64,000 bases of DNA, from assembly GCA_013397845.1 (NCBI GenBank), contig VZTG01006788.1, positions 248,001 through 312,000 on the forward strand, given 5' to 3'. Shown here in pieces: positions 40,002 through 54,000 of the stretch. The stretch's first letter is position 1. Each line of letters starts with the position of its first letter. Origin of the DNA: Melanocharis versteri (taxonomy: Eukaryota; Chordata; Aves; Passeriformes; Melanocharitidae). Below the pieces are notes generated by a model that saw only the letters and a list, made by a program, of their open reading frames with translations, had not been told where the DNA came from and did no database searches. A program made the translations under genes and the position numbers.

Positions 40002-43000
40002 GCTTACCCAGCACAGCTGTCCAGATCCCTGGCATGTGCCAGGCACCTCCTGTCACCCCTCCCGGCACTGCTTCCTCAGGGTGAGCACTGCCCGAGCGCT
40101 GGCTCTGTCCCTGAGTCACAGAGGATTTACAAAGGCAGCTTGTCTCTGGTAAAGACTTTCATTTTAATTTCCCAATCAGCATTGCAACAAGGAGGAATGG
40201 ATGGCAGCAATAAAGTGAGGAGATGAATGTAGTCTGAAGTTCAGTGTTGTGCCGGGAAAGGACGTCTTAAAATCTTGATTTACATTCTGCTGCTCAGACT
40301 GTTACTGACATGTCAGCAACGTCTGGTTGCAGCCGGAGGGACTCTCTGCTTGTCTGTTTGTGTGAGCAGAGCTCGCTGCAGGAAAGGTGCCAGTTACAGC
40401 AGCTACAGCACATCACCCGCCTGCTGCCAAAGGTCACACTTTCAAAAGGACCATGATATGCAGGGAGAAAGTCTCAAAACACAGCTCCTGAAATACTGTA
40501 TTGTTTCTGTAAGACACTTTCTTTTGTAATCAGGCCATGTCTATGTCAGGTGTGGAAAAACTGAAGATGCTGAAGCCTGGAGGAGTTTTATTAGGCTGCT
40601 TCCCCAGCTGTTTGGGTGGGCAGCACTGCTGTGCACCGTCCTTCCCCACCACCACCTCCACCAGCCCCCTGCTGGACTCCCCATCTCTCAGCCCCGTGCA
40701 GGGCTTGTCTGCATCCTGACACAGAGGATTCTAGAGAAAAGCAGCAGCACAGGGGTTTGTGGGCCTGATCCTTCCACTCTCTGGGCTTCATTTGCCCCAA
40801 TTGGGAAAGAAAAATGCCATTTTTAAAGCATAAGTTATCATTTGGGCAAGAAACCAACATGACAGTGTCTCCCATCACATGCTTGAGTGCAAAATACTAT
40901 TAGTCACCAGATCACCCTTTGTTTTATGTGTGTGCATACACTCTCAAAGATTTGTTTGTTCCTACAAAGATGCAGACTAATTTACATATGCATGCTTGAA
41001 CCTTGCTTTTCTGTGGCATCCCACAAATTCACAAACTGTGGGTAGAGTTTGGTAGACTTGGGGGTTGGCTTTGCTAGAAGAGAAATGCCCTGACCTACTT
41101 TCTTCTGCCGAGAATGTAATAAAAGCAAGAGGTTCATGTAATGATGGGATTGATTTTTCTGTCCATATAGGTAAGTAAATTGCTGGCATCACAAGTTATC
41201 TGTGGCTAAAAGCTGTGACATTGATCTATTAGACTCTGCCCTATGACCTTCAATAAATGACATCTCTGCTTTCATGTCCTCACTGGGGAAAGGGGACTAA
41301 TGGTGCCCTCTGGCCTTCATGAGACCTATTTTTACCTTCTCAGTAAAGAGCTTGGAAATCTCAGGCAGATGGATCTTACTAATAATATTTATCATGTTCT
41401 TATGTGGCATTATCATTAGGCTAGCCTCCATGTGCTCCAGGGCTGGCATGGGGCTGAGGGCTCCCACCAGCGACTCTCACTCCCCCCCAGAGGCAGCTGT
41501 GCCAGGGATGGCTCAACATCAGGCTTGGGGGGGAGTGGAAAGGCATCAAATCAAAGCCATATCCAGACAACCAACACAGTGGTGCCACTCCATTGCAATT
41601 TGCCATATTAGTTCAATCAAGCAACTGCATAAACCCAGCGGATCTCAGTGGGGCCCAGTCCAGGCAGCAGCAGTGATACCAAGGCAGTCTCTTGGCAGTT
41701 TTTTCATTCCTGTTTAGTAACTTGCTTTTAAATGGTTCATAAGCCCCGGGACTCATTAGCTGCTGCAGAAGAGCTAATTGCACACATGGAGGAAAAGCAA
41801 TGAGTGATGATAATGAAGCTACGGTTCACACTTAACTGCCCAAGTTCATTCCAGTGAGGTGTACATCTGTATAAAGGCAGCATGTATTATTCAGATTAAA
41901 TACCTGCACTGATTTTAGTATGGACCTTTGTGTTTTGTATCAGCAACATCTGTCTGACTTAAGGGCTGTAAATCTCCCTTGTTAAGGAGCTATGATGCAG
42001 TCACAGGGCCCGTGCAGCAGAGGAGAGTGGCAAGTCTTCTGCTTTAGGACCTTTATGGATGTTTCTGCCTGCCTTTATGTGTGTGCTGTGGTCAGGATGC
42101 TCCGCATGCTTTTTTATTTTGCTACACTTTGTTTAGCACTCTTAGTTTTGAAGGCAGAGGTAAAAAAAATAACATTAGCATCATCTAAAATTTTTAAAAG
42201 TATAAAACAGAGAATATATGACTGGATTTTTTAAAATAAAATTTATTTGGGTGAATTTGGCTCGTGAATGGATGATCAACAACCCTCACCTATAAGATAA
42301 CAATTTGAGCTTGACTGCTGGGAAATCACTTCCTGGTGCCTGTCATAAGAAATTAAGGACCATTTTAGTCATTTTTAATAAAATATCCCAACAGGGCGCA
42401 CAAGGAGACATTTTGAAGAAGACCTTCTGGTTGTGGAGGAGGTGGCAGGGAGAATTAAAGGTTCTAAAACAGGTAAAGGACATCCCTGTAACATACTTTA
42501 ACTACAGAGGAGAAATGTTGCTTCCTTCAAACACAACAGCTTCCCCCCTACTCAGTAGTGGAGGAGGTGACACAATGTCACTTTTAGCAGAAGTGTGAGA
42601 CAGATGTCTGCAGAGGAGGAAGGGAATTTGGTCATTGGGAGAAGGCTTCATATTTTAGAGCTAAATTTAACCAATGTCAAGGAATTGTCCAAGGTGTGCT
42701 GGGGTTTGCTAGGTATCTCTAGGTGATTTGAAATGTGCAAAAGTGAAACCAAGGCACCTGGTCTGGCTCAGCTGGAGCCACGTTTGTGGTTGCTGGGTTT
42801 TTTGGTTGCTGGATGAAGAAATAGCTGCAGCTGAGAGGCAAACTTGCCTCCTTCCCATGCCTGTATCACTCACCCAGCCCTGACCGGCCACGCTTTTGAG
42901 TGCTACCACACACTCTGGCTGATTTTTCATTTCACTGCTGGAGCCAACCACACAGCAAAACTAGGAGAATTAGAATGAAAGGTAGTGTTAAAATTGTGGA

Positions 43001-45737
43001 CTGATGCAATTGGCATCTTCTTTTCAAATGAACGCATTGCTGCCCAGAAGCAATGTGTATTTAGGTGCCGATTAGTAACGGGCCAAGTGAAGTGAGTCCT
43101 TGGCACGAGAGCTGCTGGCTCTGCTGACACAGAAGGGAGCTGCCTGCACCCTTGGCTGTGGTGTTTGTGGCTCATACTTCTGCATAAACATATCCAAATG
43201 AAGAAAAATAAAAGCCAGCATTATTGACAAAGCAAAGGCCAGTTCTATTTATATCTGCAGTAAGGCTGCAATAACGAAAAGACGCTTTAGTGTCTCAGGG
43301 CCTAGATGAAACACTGAAAATGTTGCTTTTAAGAAAAAATTATAATAATATCCCCTTGAAATCCCGAGGAAATGTGTGTGGCGGACTTCTGGAGAGCAAT
43401 ATCAAAGAAATAGGAGTTGCAGAGCACAGGGAGTTACTGCAGTTATGGGCTTTGAATTGACTTAAATCTTTGCTTTTAAGTTTTTTTTCCTAAGTATCTC
43501 TTTAAAAGTAACACTTTATTGACAGGGAAAATGTTTTACTGCCACTGAACTCTAGCAGCAGTGCAGATCTGTCAGACCTTGCCTTATTTTGGAGTGTAAA
43601 TCCTTTCTCTGTGGTTGCTTCTGCTGTCTGGCCCCTCTTATGGGTGTCAGACTCCTAGGGGGGCTGGGAGAGGCAGTGTGAATGTCTGCAGAGGGGGACA
43701 GATGGGTAAGAATGTTCTTTCAACACAGAATTTGGAGCTTTATAGTTAGAAAGGAAAGACTTTTTTTTTTCTGAAAGTCTTTTAGGGGCTTCTGGAGTGG
43801 TTGGGTTTTGTTGGGGCAATTGGAAAATTGGGAAAAAGAAAAATATTTACTAAAAATACCATCCGTCATTTCATCCCGTTGCATCTTTGACCAGCTTTAA
43901 TCAACTGGTTGTTTCATGGCATTGAGCAGGTTTAAAATACAGCTCTAGGAGCAGAAAATGCCCTCAGGCATTGCTGAGCATGTGTGCAGGTGTCACAGCT
44001 TGTCTGGTGGCACTGTCCCTTTCTCCAAGAGGCCTCATAAGTGATTACTTTCAGCTTATTATGAATTTAGGTGAATGTCTGCATAAAGCAGCACTGACGC
44101 AGCAGGGCTCAGTGGCCAGAGCCCATCACATCCCTGGTCCTCTCTCTCAGGACCCCTGGGATCCTCAGCCAGACTGTGCTCCAAAACCAACACATGCCTG
44201 ATGCATTTTATATTAACCTTTCCCAGTCAATACATGTTTTGTTCATTTCTAGCTTGAATTTTTGTCTACTTCTACTAGATCAGGCTGCTATTCTTATTTA
44301 GTTAATTTGATAATAACAAGATATTATGAAAATTGCACTTGGCAGAAGAAGAGGTGGGCAATGACCATTTGGAAATGGGAGCTGATTTTTAACTATATCA
44401 TCCAGAAGAATTCAATGAAGGCAACAGACTATAAAGCTTAGGCTATTTGTTGAAGTTCAAGTTGAAAAGAGATCAGGTTTTCTGTTGCAGAATTTGGTTT
44501 TCTGAAGCATGAATGATGATATTCACCCTTTGCCCTTGGAGCAGGGAACGTGCTTTGTTTGGACCATGCACAGCCCTGAGCATGCTGTTGGCACTCATCA
44601 GATAACTGTGATTATTAACAATGCACAGATGAACTGGCCATTGCTTTCAGGTAGTCAGGCCAGGTGGAAAGAGTATGAAAGAACTTATTACAGACAGGTA
44701 TTCAGGTGTGGGTTAAAAGATTGAAAGGAAAAGAAATTCTGGTTTATCTGGGTGATTAAAGGCACACTCTGCAGAGGAAAACAAGCAGAAGCATATGTAG
44801 TGCATGCACAATTTGGAAGGTGCACGACTTCAGCTTGCTGAAAGGTATAAAGAGTAAAGACGGTTTTCTACCTTTCTTTTGTCCCTTGGGTGCCTATTTG
44901 CAGATATAAATGACCAGGCGTGTTTGTATTATTTATGTTAAAAGAAGATGAAGGTTGTAAGGAAGAGAACCTTGACACTAAGACACGCCAGGATTCCCCC
45001 TGCTCAGCAGTCTGTGTGTTGGCCGGCTGGGCTGTTTTATGGTCCCTTTCTGCCCGAGGGAGCTGCACGAGAAGGGCTGGCAGGCTGGCCACGGCAGTGC
45101 CTGGGACACTGCCTGCACGGCCACCTGCACAGGTGCACAGCTGTCACACTGCTCTGCTGCCCGCAGGACACGGGGGTGGTGGCAGCCGCTGAGGCGTGAC
45201 AGCACTTCTGGCATCCCTGGAATCTCCGCAGCTCCTCTGGCAGGTTCCTGGGAGCCATGCCCTGGGCAGCTCCCAGCGGGGCAGGAGGTGTGGAGATGCC
45301 CACGTGCATTCAGTGGGTTGTTGGAAAAGCAGGAGCCCCAAGTCAGGGTGCTCAGAGAGGGCACCTCGAGCAGGCAGTGATAAAGTGGCTGTCGGGCCGT
45401 TCTGGCTGCCAGCCCATGGGTGCCTGGCCCTGAGCCCCGGTGAGATTCCCTCCTTGGGCAGTGTTAAAAACGAGGTCCAGTCTCCTGTTAAAATTCAAAG
45501 GTTTAATAGAAGGACAATAAGGGACAGGGTATAGGGCAAAGGGTTACAGTGTCCAGGTGACACCGGGCACTCTTGGCACGGAGCCAAGAGCACACTTGCC
45601 ATCGAGATAGGCTCTCTTTATATACTTTACTTATTGCATCATTCTATTGCATATTCATAGACAAGTATACATATTCAACAGCTCGTTAGTATGGCTCGTT
45701 CTAGGGTCCGTTTTGAGCATGCATAGTTTTCTTTGAA

Positions 45738-45935
45738 GGAGTCAGCATTTTATTCTGTCCGGAGGTGTCCGGCAGATGGTTGGTATTGATAAGGATGTCC
45801 GGTGGCAGGGGTCTGAGGAGTCAGCATCTTCCTCCATCTGGTGGTGTCCGGCAGAGGGTTGTTATTGATAAGGATGTCCGGTGGCAGGGGTTTTTTTTTG
45901 GAGAAGTCAGCAGCTTCCTCTGTCCGGTAGCAGGG
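45738..45935. repeat. Tandem duplication inside the LTR U3, about 79-86 bp unit
   Basis: Two full copies and one partial copy of a unit containing GTCAGCA, TGTCCGGCAGA, TTGATAAGGATGTCCGG and TGGCAGGGG. The GTCAGC anchors are at 45741, 45820 and 45906. The second and third copies are separated by a T-run expansion. Such repeats in LTR U3 regions often carry enhancer sites; function here is not shown. Confidence 0.85.
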
Positions 45936-46124
45936 CCCCCCCTTATACCCATGCTTATCTAACTAAGCAGATGCTGTGACAGTTTTAAGCTAGCTACATT
46001 TTAACACAGTTACATCAGCCACTACCTTTAAGCTAGAACAAAAAGAAACACTTAAAAGTAATTAAAGCATTTAAAAGTGATTACATTTCTATAACAAAAG
46101 CTGCTTCCATAAGGATTGACATTA

Positions 46125-46239
46125 TACACATAGCATTCATTATTTGCAAAAGCCAACACTATAATATATGTATTTATAACATACACATAACATTCATTAT
46201 TTGCGAAAAGCCAACACTATAATATATGCATTTATAACA
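46125..46239. repeat. Tandem duplication at the U3 end of the LTR, 57/58-bp unit
   Basis: Two copies, 46125-46181 and 46182-46239, of a unit containing TACACATA(G/A)CATTCATT, AAAAGCCAACACTATAATAT and TTTATAACA. The second copy has an extra base (GCGAAAAG). Both copies end TATAACA, so the inner one mimics the LTR terminus. Confidence 0.9.
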
Positions 46240-47875
46240 GGCAGGATCCATGGTCCTGCAGTCAGCTGAGGCTCAGTGCTCCCTCAGCTTCACTCCTCAC
46301 TCAGCTTCAGAGCCACCATCCTCATCTCAGTGTATGCTGTTGCAGGGGAAGGTCAGGAAAATGCAGATTCCTTCTTTCTACAGTGTAAGGACCGTTTCAC
46401 GCCCCACTTACGTCCCTCTTAGTCCTGATGCTGGGCAAAGCCATACAGCCCCTCTCCAGCCAGGAGGTGCTCGCTCTGGCTTGTTTTTCACACCCACCAC
46501 CCAGCCAGCTCCTCTTGTGACTGGGCTGTATTGTTGTCTCTGATTACCTATTGTCAGTTGGGCTGATTTTAATTGGTTTGCATTTTCAGTTGTTTTTCAG
46601 TTCATCAGGAAGGATAATTAAAATAAAATCCTGCCCTCCGTGCTCCTCTCTATCCACCATAGCGACACCAGCTGAGCATGTTAATCTGAGGAGCAGTGCA
46701 GGCAGGGCTTACTCCCTGTGAAGTGTTTGGAGGCTGGTTGTTAAGCATTACATTATTCAAAATGCATTAAATTGTCCTGAATGAGGAGGAAACATGTCTC
46801 AATCATCAAGCTGATGGACATTAGCAGTCTTCCACCACAAGTTTGCTAAATTTGAACTAGATTTAGCTACTGCCTGCTTCATTCCTATTCTGCAAGGAAA
46901 GCTGTAGACAGGGAACTGGCAAGGAATAGGAGGCATAAATTCGAGGTACCCACAACTTGGACTGAAAGCCTTATATAAATCCTTGGGATTTCTAGACTTT
47001 GGAGAAATGCAGTTGGCATTACTGCCTTCTGTTGGCCAAGCAGGAAAGTTTAACCAGTAGTCCAGGATACATCTTGACAGTCTGGAGGTAGCTTTGAGAT
47101 CTGAGGGTGGCTTAAATGTTACTGGTGGGGAAGAGCGAGAAAGGGAAGTAACACATTTCTCAATATTTCCAATTTTACAAAGCTTGTATGCTGAGCTAGA
47201 GGCTGTTAGGGTTTGCTCAGTCTCAAAACAGTGAAATCAGGAAAAAATATAGAGGGGTGACAGGCAGTTAACCAGCAATTTTTTCAGCTTATTGCTAATA
47301 TTTGTATTTGCTGTCTTTTAGGAAAATGGGAAACTAAATTTTGAATATTTGACTATTGATTCATAAAAGGTTTTGTAATTACTATTTATATCCCTTGTTT
47401 GAGCATCTCTATTGGCAGCCACTAGAATGTCACAGTCTCCTGTATCATAGACCTGCCATTGCCACTGTGAAAAACCCACTCCTGCCTTGCTGAAAACTTG
47501 TAATAAGCAAATGCCAGCCCTTCCTCGCTGCAGTTAGTGTAAAAAAACAATGCTGAGGATTTGTGCAAAGAGGAGAGGCTCCTTTTGCATCTGTTGGCCA
47601 TGATGGATGAGCTGGGGTTTCCCACCCTCCCTCTGGCTCAGTAGCAGAGCAGCACATGGGCGGATAAACCCAGCATGGAACAGGAGCCAAGGCTGGGACG
47701 GGCACACACCGTTGCTCATTCCGAGGCTGCCAGTTACTCAGCAATCAGTAGAATAAATGTCTGAGGTATGCTTCTCCCTCCCCAAACATTTTGTGGCTCT
47801 CTGAGCTACCTTGACTTTTTTTATCTGCTAGCCTTGATCAGTTACAGGGTGTCATTATACCTCTAAGCCACCTAA

Positions 47876-48741
<866 letters not shown>

Positions 48742-48856
48742 AAATGCTGTTAACCTGGCAGTATTAAAACTGAATGAGCAAGGCCTCTTGGACAAATTGA
48801 AAAACAAATGGTGGTACGACAAAGGAGAGTGCGGCAGCGGGGGAGGTGACTCCAAG
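48742..48856 (+). CDS. GRIA3: GRIA3 flop cassette exon
   Basis: A 115-bp exon: one base completing the split R/G codon (AG+A), then 38 codons from NAVNLAVLKLNEQGLLDKLK to KGECGSGGGDSK. The Asn-Ala start, LNEQGLLDK and SGGGDSK are the signature of the flop version of the mutually exclusive flip/flop module, as opposed to flip with TPVNL, LSEQG and AKDSGSK. The module forms the back of the ligand-binding domain at the dimer interface and sets desensitisation speed. The length equals that of other AMPA-receptor flip/flop exons. The donor is AAG|GTCAGC, a moderate match. The open frame continues 14 codons into the intron to a stop at 48899-48901. Confidence 0.97.
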
Positions 48857-51037
48857 GTCAGCCTCAATGTCACCACAATCGGGTACCTTAGCAAAGAGTA
48901 ATCGGCAAGGCTGTTATTTTGCTTCTCAAGGAAAAAAAACTCAAAAAAGAAAGCAGATGAAAACTATTTCACTAATTGTGGTGGGGGAAAAAAAGTAATT
49001 TTCTTGCTCAGTAGCTCTTTCAAAGAAACGGTCTTATTTAATATCATCGGGTTTGTTTGAGCTTGGAAACCTTATTTAACTAACAGATAGAAAGTCTAGT
49101 GTTGGTGGGACCTATGCAGAGTAAATCAGTGAGGTAACTGTACAAGAAACCAATGATCACCTCTGGTCGCCATCCCAGCTCCTGAGGGCAAGGGTTTATG
49201 AGGCTTTTTTTTGCCAGGACCAGCTGTGCCAGCACAGACCTGGAGGTTAAAGGGCTCCTGTTTCCTTTGCCCTTTTGCGGAGGTTTTGGAAATTTTGCCT
49301 GGAGTGTCACCTTTTGTACAGTACTGACCAGTCTTCTGCACACTCCTGTGCAGGAGCCCTGTATCTGTGTTTGACATGCCTTTGATACAGGTGTGGACTC
49401 AAATCTGGCTCCAGTGGCAGCAGTGGCAACCTTATCACTGCCTTCTGCTGAGCTGAGGCTCCCCCCAGCCTCCCAGGCAGCATGTACTGTACCGTCACAA
49501 AGTTGCTTCAATGAGCTCATGTATTGCAAATGTTAACCAGTGTGCTTTCCTCTTGCCAGCTTTGCCCTGTAGGGCTGGCAGTTTCTGCAGTCTTTAACCC
49601 AGCAAGGATAAGCTGCAGCTAGAGTTGGCTGGGTGCTGTTGGTCACCTTGGGTGCAGGAATTACCAAGAAAATTAATTTAAATGACATTTTACACTGAAA
49701 AGTACTGAAATGCATTTTTATAGTGACACTCTCCTACATCTAGTAAAACTAGTTCTTTAGAGAACAATAACTCCTAATCTCTCCAATAAAAATGCATCAG
49801 ATTTGGTCCAAAATCAATAATAACAGTAAACTGCAGTTTCGGACAATTACTGCGAATTACTGCTGCAATCTATTAATAAGAGTTGCATACAGTTGGCTAC
49901 ATAGGAAATTGCTCAGCTCGTCATGTCTGCTGTTAGCAAAAGCCACTGTGTAATACTAAAGGAAGGAAAAGCTCTCGAATTTGGATTGATTCAGTAGCTG
50001 CAGGTCTGCAGTGCTCAGCAGCAGCCTGGAGATGAGCACAAGCTTTTTTATGCTTTTTAGCTCTGCTGCTCATCCTTCACAGAACGTTTTTATATGTCAT
50101 ACTTGCCAGTATATTAAAAGTTTAATATCCTCCTGGGATCCAGCACCTCATTGTCTAATGCTGCCTTCCTGAAAGACAACTCTTCATACAAACCAGCTTC
50201 AATGAACTTCATTGCTTCAAGTTCATTGAATTATACCCAGCCAGTAACACTTACAGCCCTAAGGAGAGTAAAGAGGGCTTTTTAAATGGTCATAATTAGG
50301 GCAGGACCATCCTTCTATTTTTGCTTGTGCTGGAAGATGTTTTACAAAGAACGATGCTGTCTTTTTGGCAGGCCCTTGCCTGGTCAGGCAGTGTTGAGGG
50401 AGTGGGGTCTAGAATGCTGTGATAACATGAGTTGGTCCCCAGAGAAGAGGGAAGGGGAGCAAACACAATAATGTGTGTTTTGCTGGTTTAGTCCAAAGTG
50501 ATGTCTGTCTGCAGTTTGTTGTAACACGCTGTGGTGAAGGACTTGTTTGAGCTATAGTCATCAGCTTTTGGGGCACAGCTCAGCTGGCAGAAGTCCCCAG
50601 AAAGGAGAACATGGGGTGTAGAAGACCTCCCACAGAAGACTAAGCTAAGGGAGGCAAGGAAGGGGTTAGTGGCTGTTTCTAGTGTGGTAAATCAAAGGGC
50701 TTTTTTGTTATGAAGTGGCTTTTCCTTTGGGGTAGTTCAGTAGGCCCTGAGTACTGCAGGCTGCAGTGCGGTGCCATTGCAGCAGACAGGCAGTGCCTTC
50801 CCAGCAGAGCCCCATCGCTGGCCAGCCCAGGCCCTGCCCAGCCCCGCAGGAGCCCCGCTGCCTTCTGGGGAAAGATGAGCTCTGGTGCTGCCCCTGTGCA
50901 CTACAGCTCCCAGAGTCTCGCTGGCCTCCCTCTCCTCCCTGTCCTCCCACCAGAAGCTGCCCTCATCATCTCATCCCATCTCTCTGGTTAATTGTTTATA
51001 TGAACACGGCTTCATTTGTAGAGCATTCAGAGGAGTC

Positions 51038-51094
51038 ACTTATTATTCCCTTTTACCTTAAAGGAGTTCTTTTTTTCCCTTTTACCTTAAAGGA
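51038..51094. repeat. Local direct duplication
   Basis: The segment TCCCTTTTACCTTAAAGGAG occurs twice in direct orientation, separated by a short T-rich spacer. This is a local duplication without apparent function. Confidence 0.85.
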
Positions 51095-54000
51095 GGTGGC
51101 AGCCGGGGAGTCAGGATGGGGTGGTGAAGGCGGCTGGGGTGGAGGTACAGACCTTGCCCCCCATCTCACGGCAGCCACTGCTCACTCGGGGCAGCTCTCT
51201 CTACCGGCTGAGCTGACAGACTCCTCTCTCAGCTTCCCCAGTAGAGACCCGGGCTTGGGAAATCGCTGCCCCGAGTCCGCAATCAGCCGCCTCCTACCTT
51301 GTGACAGCGGGTTGTGTGTAGATGTGAGTCATGTCAGGCTGGTGGCGCCAGTTTCTTAAGCTAAATTCCTCTGTGACTCTGATACTTTAGCTCGCCCTGA
51401 AAGCCAGAGGTAAGTATGAGCCTGTTTGCTTGTGCCAGTCCCCATCATTGCACTGCAAAGGACCAGGTCACCTCTCCCGTGCTCGTCCTCCCTGCGGTCT
51501 CGCATGCGGTATGCCTGTGCTTGGAGAGGAATGATTCTGAGTTGTGAGTTCGTCTCTTGTTACTGTATCTTCATCGCCACTGGAAAACTAAACAGTGACT
51601 TCCATTTTCACAAGGATTTTGAGTCTTGCAGCGGGAAAAAGAAAAGGTATTCAACTGGATTTCTGCAGGTTTTGAATGTGTTGGTTTACACAGAGTGTAA
51701 GTTTAGGCCTGTGGGCATTCCATGCTCCTGGGGTTCACTCGTAATTCAAGACTAAAGAAATTGTGCCATTTTAATGAGTTTGTTTTAAAGGCCTCAGCTG
51801 ACATGTGTCTTGTTTTCAGTGCTACCAGTCTGTGCCGGTGCTGGTGTGGAGCAGAGGGTACCAGTGTGCTCTGCAGTGCCTTAGCTGTTGGTACTGCGCT
51901 GGCAAAGGGAATTACCCCATTTTGGTAGTGGTCTTAATTTAACAAATCTGAAGGGGAATATGCTCCACCCATACGTAATTTTTCTGGGGTGTATGTCAAT
52001 ACATGTGAGCTGACTTGGCTGGTGCAGACATTCCGGTACATCCATCAAGACTTGTTCACTTAGCCCTCCTAAATGAGTGTGAATTTAGTTTCATGGCAAA
52101 ATTATCCTCTCTTCAAATGCTCTTATACTTGCAAGCTGAGTTCTCAATCGTGAAAGAATACAAAACAGCAGTTGTAAAAAAAACATATTCCAGGAAATAT
52201 GTTGCAGTGTATTACAAGTTTGGAAACTAATTATTTTGTTTATTATACAATCCTACAATCTTGGAGCTCAGTGATGGCTGAATAGGGATTTAACAAGAAT
52301 TAGACAAAAGGGGATGCAGACGGCAGTCACAGGCTGAGTGACTTAAGTGAAACTAATTATTCAGTTGCATAGGAACAATTTTCTGCTAAGACAAATTTCT
52401 ATAGTTCTGCTGTTGATAAATTTCTTGTATTCTTATACCTTCACGGTAACATTTAATGGCAACCAACATGGAAGGAGAATGTTTGAATGCAGCTTCTCAC
52501 CAACATCACGTGCCAAGATTCCTTGCTGATTATTTGACTTAATTTCTTTAATATATTCTTTTTTAGGCTGGTACCTCTTTTGGAGTACATCAGAGAAATT
52601 ACATGCAATGTAATATTACTTCATTTTCCAATTGTTTGTTTTTAATCATAGAATTACTTTTCCGGTGTGCTAGCTGAGTTCTGCCCTTAGAGCCGTGCTC
52701 CATGCAATATCCCATTACCAAGCCCTTCGGAGCTGTGAGTGTGGCCATTAGCAGATGGGATCTGTTCCCCCGTGTCTGTGTGCTGTTTTACTTTGATACA
52801 TTTTCAGCACAGCCGTTAGCATTTGAAGCATAATTTTTTAAGTGGCATATTTTTAGAAGAAATCTGTTATGCTTTATTTTAGATGATACCTGATGCCTAA
52901 AGAGCACCATTGCCAAACACATCGTGCGTATAAGAGAACATTTGGGGAAATGGCTATCTTAAAAAGATGCAGCACGATTTATTTGAGCAATTTGTTTGAA
53001 ATTATGTTCATCAGCATGAATTTCCTTGTCATCCATTCTATAGGCCTGGGTTATGAGCTGGAAAAAGATAAAATGGCTGATCAGAGCCAGTGACAGTAAC
53101 ACAGAGCTAATTCATGTTCAGAGGTGGGAAAGTAATATGAAATTATTGTATTGTGCAGATTAGTGACAAAGCAAAATAATGCTTTGAAAGGAAGACACCA
53201 GAATATTGGTTTAATTGACAGCTATTACTTTATAGCATATTAGGGAATATACTGTGTATGTTTTGTGCCAGTGATGAAGTCTTAATGCTCTAGGAGTTCA
53301 TTGGAGCATCTCTGAGCACTGCCAAGAAGGGCAGAGAGCCTACTCTGGTTTGCAGAAATGACAGTGCTGTTGTGCAGATTGTTGAGGGTGTTTTCCTGGA
53401 AATGGAACTGGGAGATGCAGCATGATAATTTGGGAAGAGTAGGTTGCCTACACTGGAGAGGAGTTGGTGGAGTCAGAACCGGTCGTGTCCAAGAATTGGG
53501 AACTGTTTCGTTTTGCCAGTATAACCTTTAGCATCATGGAGACTGGCTTTGCTGCCTTGCCAGAGCCAACTCAAGACCTGAGTGTGCAAGGAGACCTGTT
53601 TGTGCAGCATTAGTTGTGGCAGACCTGGGGCTCATGGAGGGACGCTGTGTCCTGCCTTTGTGGCCACAAGAAATCTTAAAGAAAGACTTGTTAATGGTGC
53701 ACTCCTTTTGATAATAACTGTAGTGTCTGACAGTTAATTTCCATAGATTGCTTACATGAGTCATTTATCCTGCACTGTAAGTATCAGTGTGGGAAAAGTC
53801 AAGGCAGAAGGTGCTGTGGTACTGGAAAAGGAAAAAAGGAAAACCAGCAGCTGGAAGTGGAGCTCCCAGCAGCAGGAGCAGGGCCCTTCCTTTGAACGTC
53901 TCTCCGGGGGTCTGGGCTTGGTTGTTTCTCTTTAATAGTAACTGCTGTCATTTAACATACAAAGGGAAAAGTAAATGCCTTTCTTCTTCTTCAAAGTGAC

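Larger units (their letters stand above)
45462..46239 (-). mobile_element. Solo LTR of an endogenous retrovirus, antisense to GRIA3
   Basis: A 778-bp element flanked by identical 5-bp target-site duplications, GGCAG at 45457-45461 and GGCAG at 46240-46244. It has perfect terminal inverted repeats TGTTA...TAACA. Read on the minus strand it has the layout of an LTR: a long U3, a TATA box TATATAAAG (45616-45624), then about 115 bases further the polyadenylation signal ATTAAA (45502-45507) just before the end. No internal retroviral genes are present, so it is the product of recombination between two LTRs. Two internal tandem duplications lie in U3 (see separate entries). A 5-bp duplication would suit an ERVL-like or similar family, but I cannot name the family. 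Confidence 0.93.
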
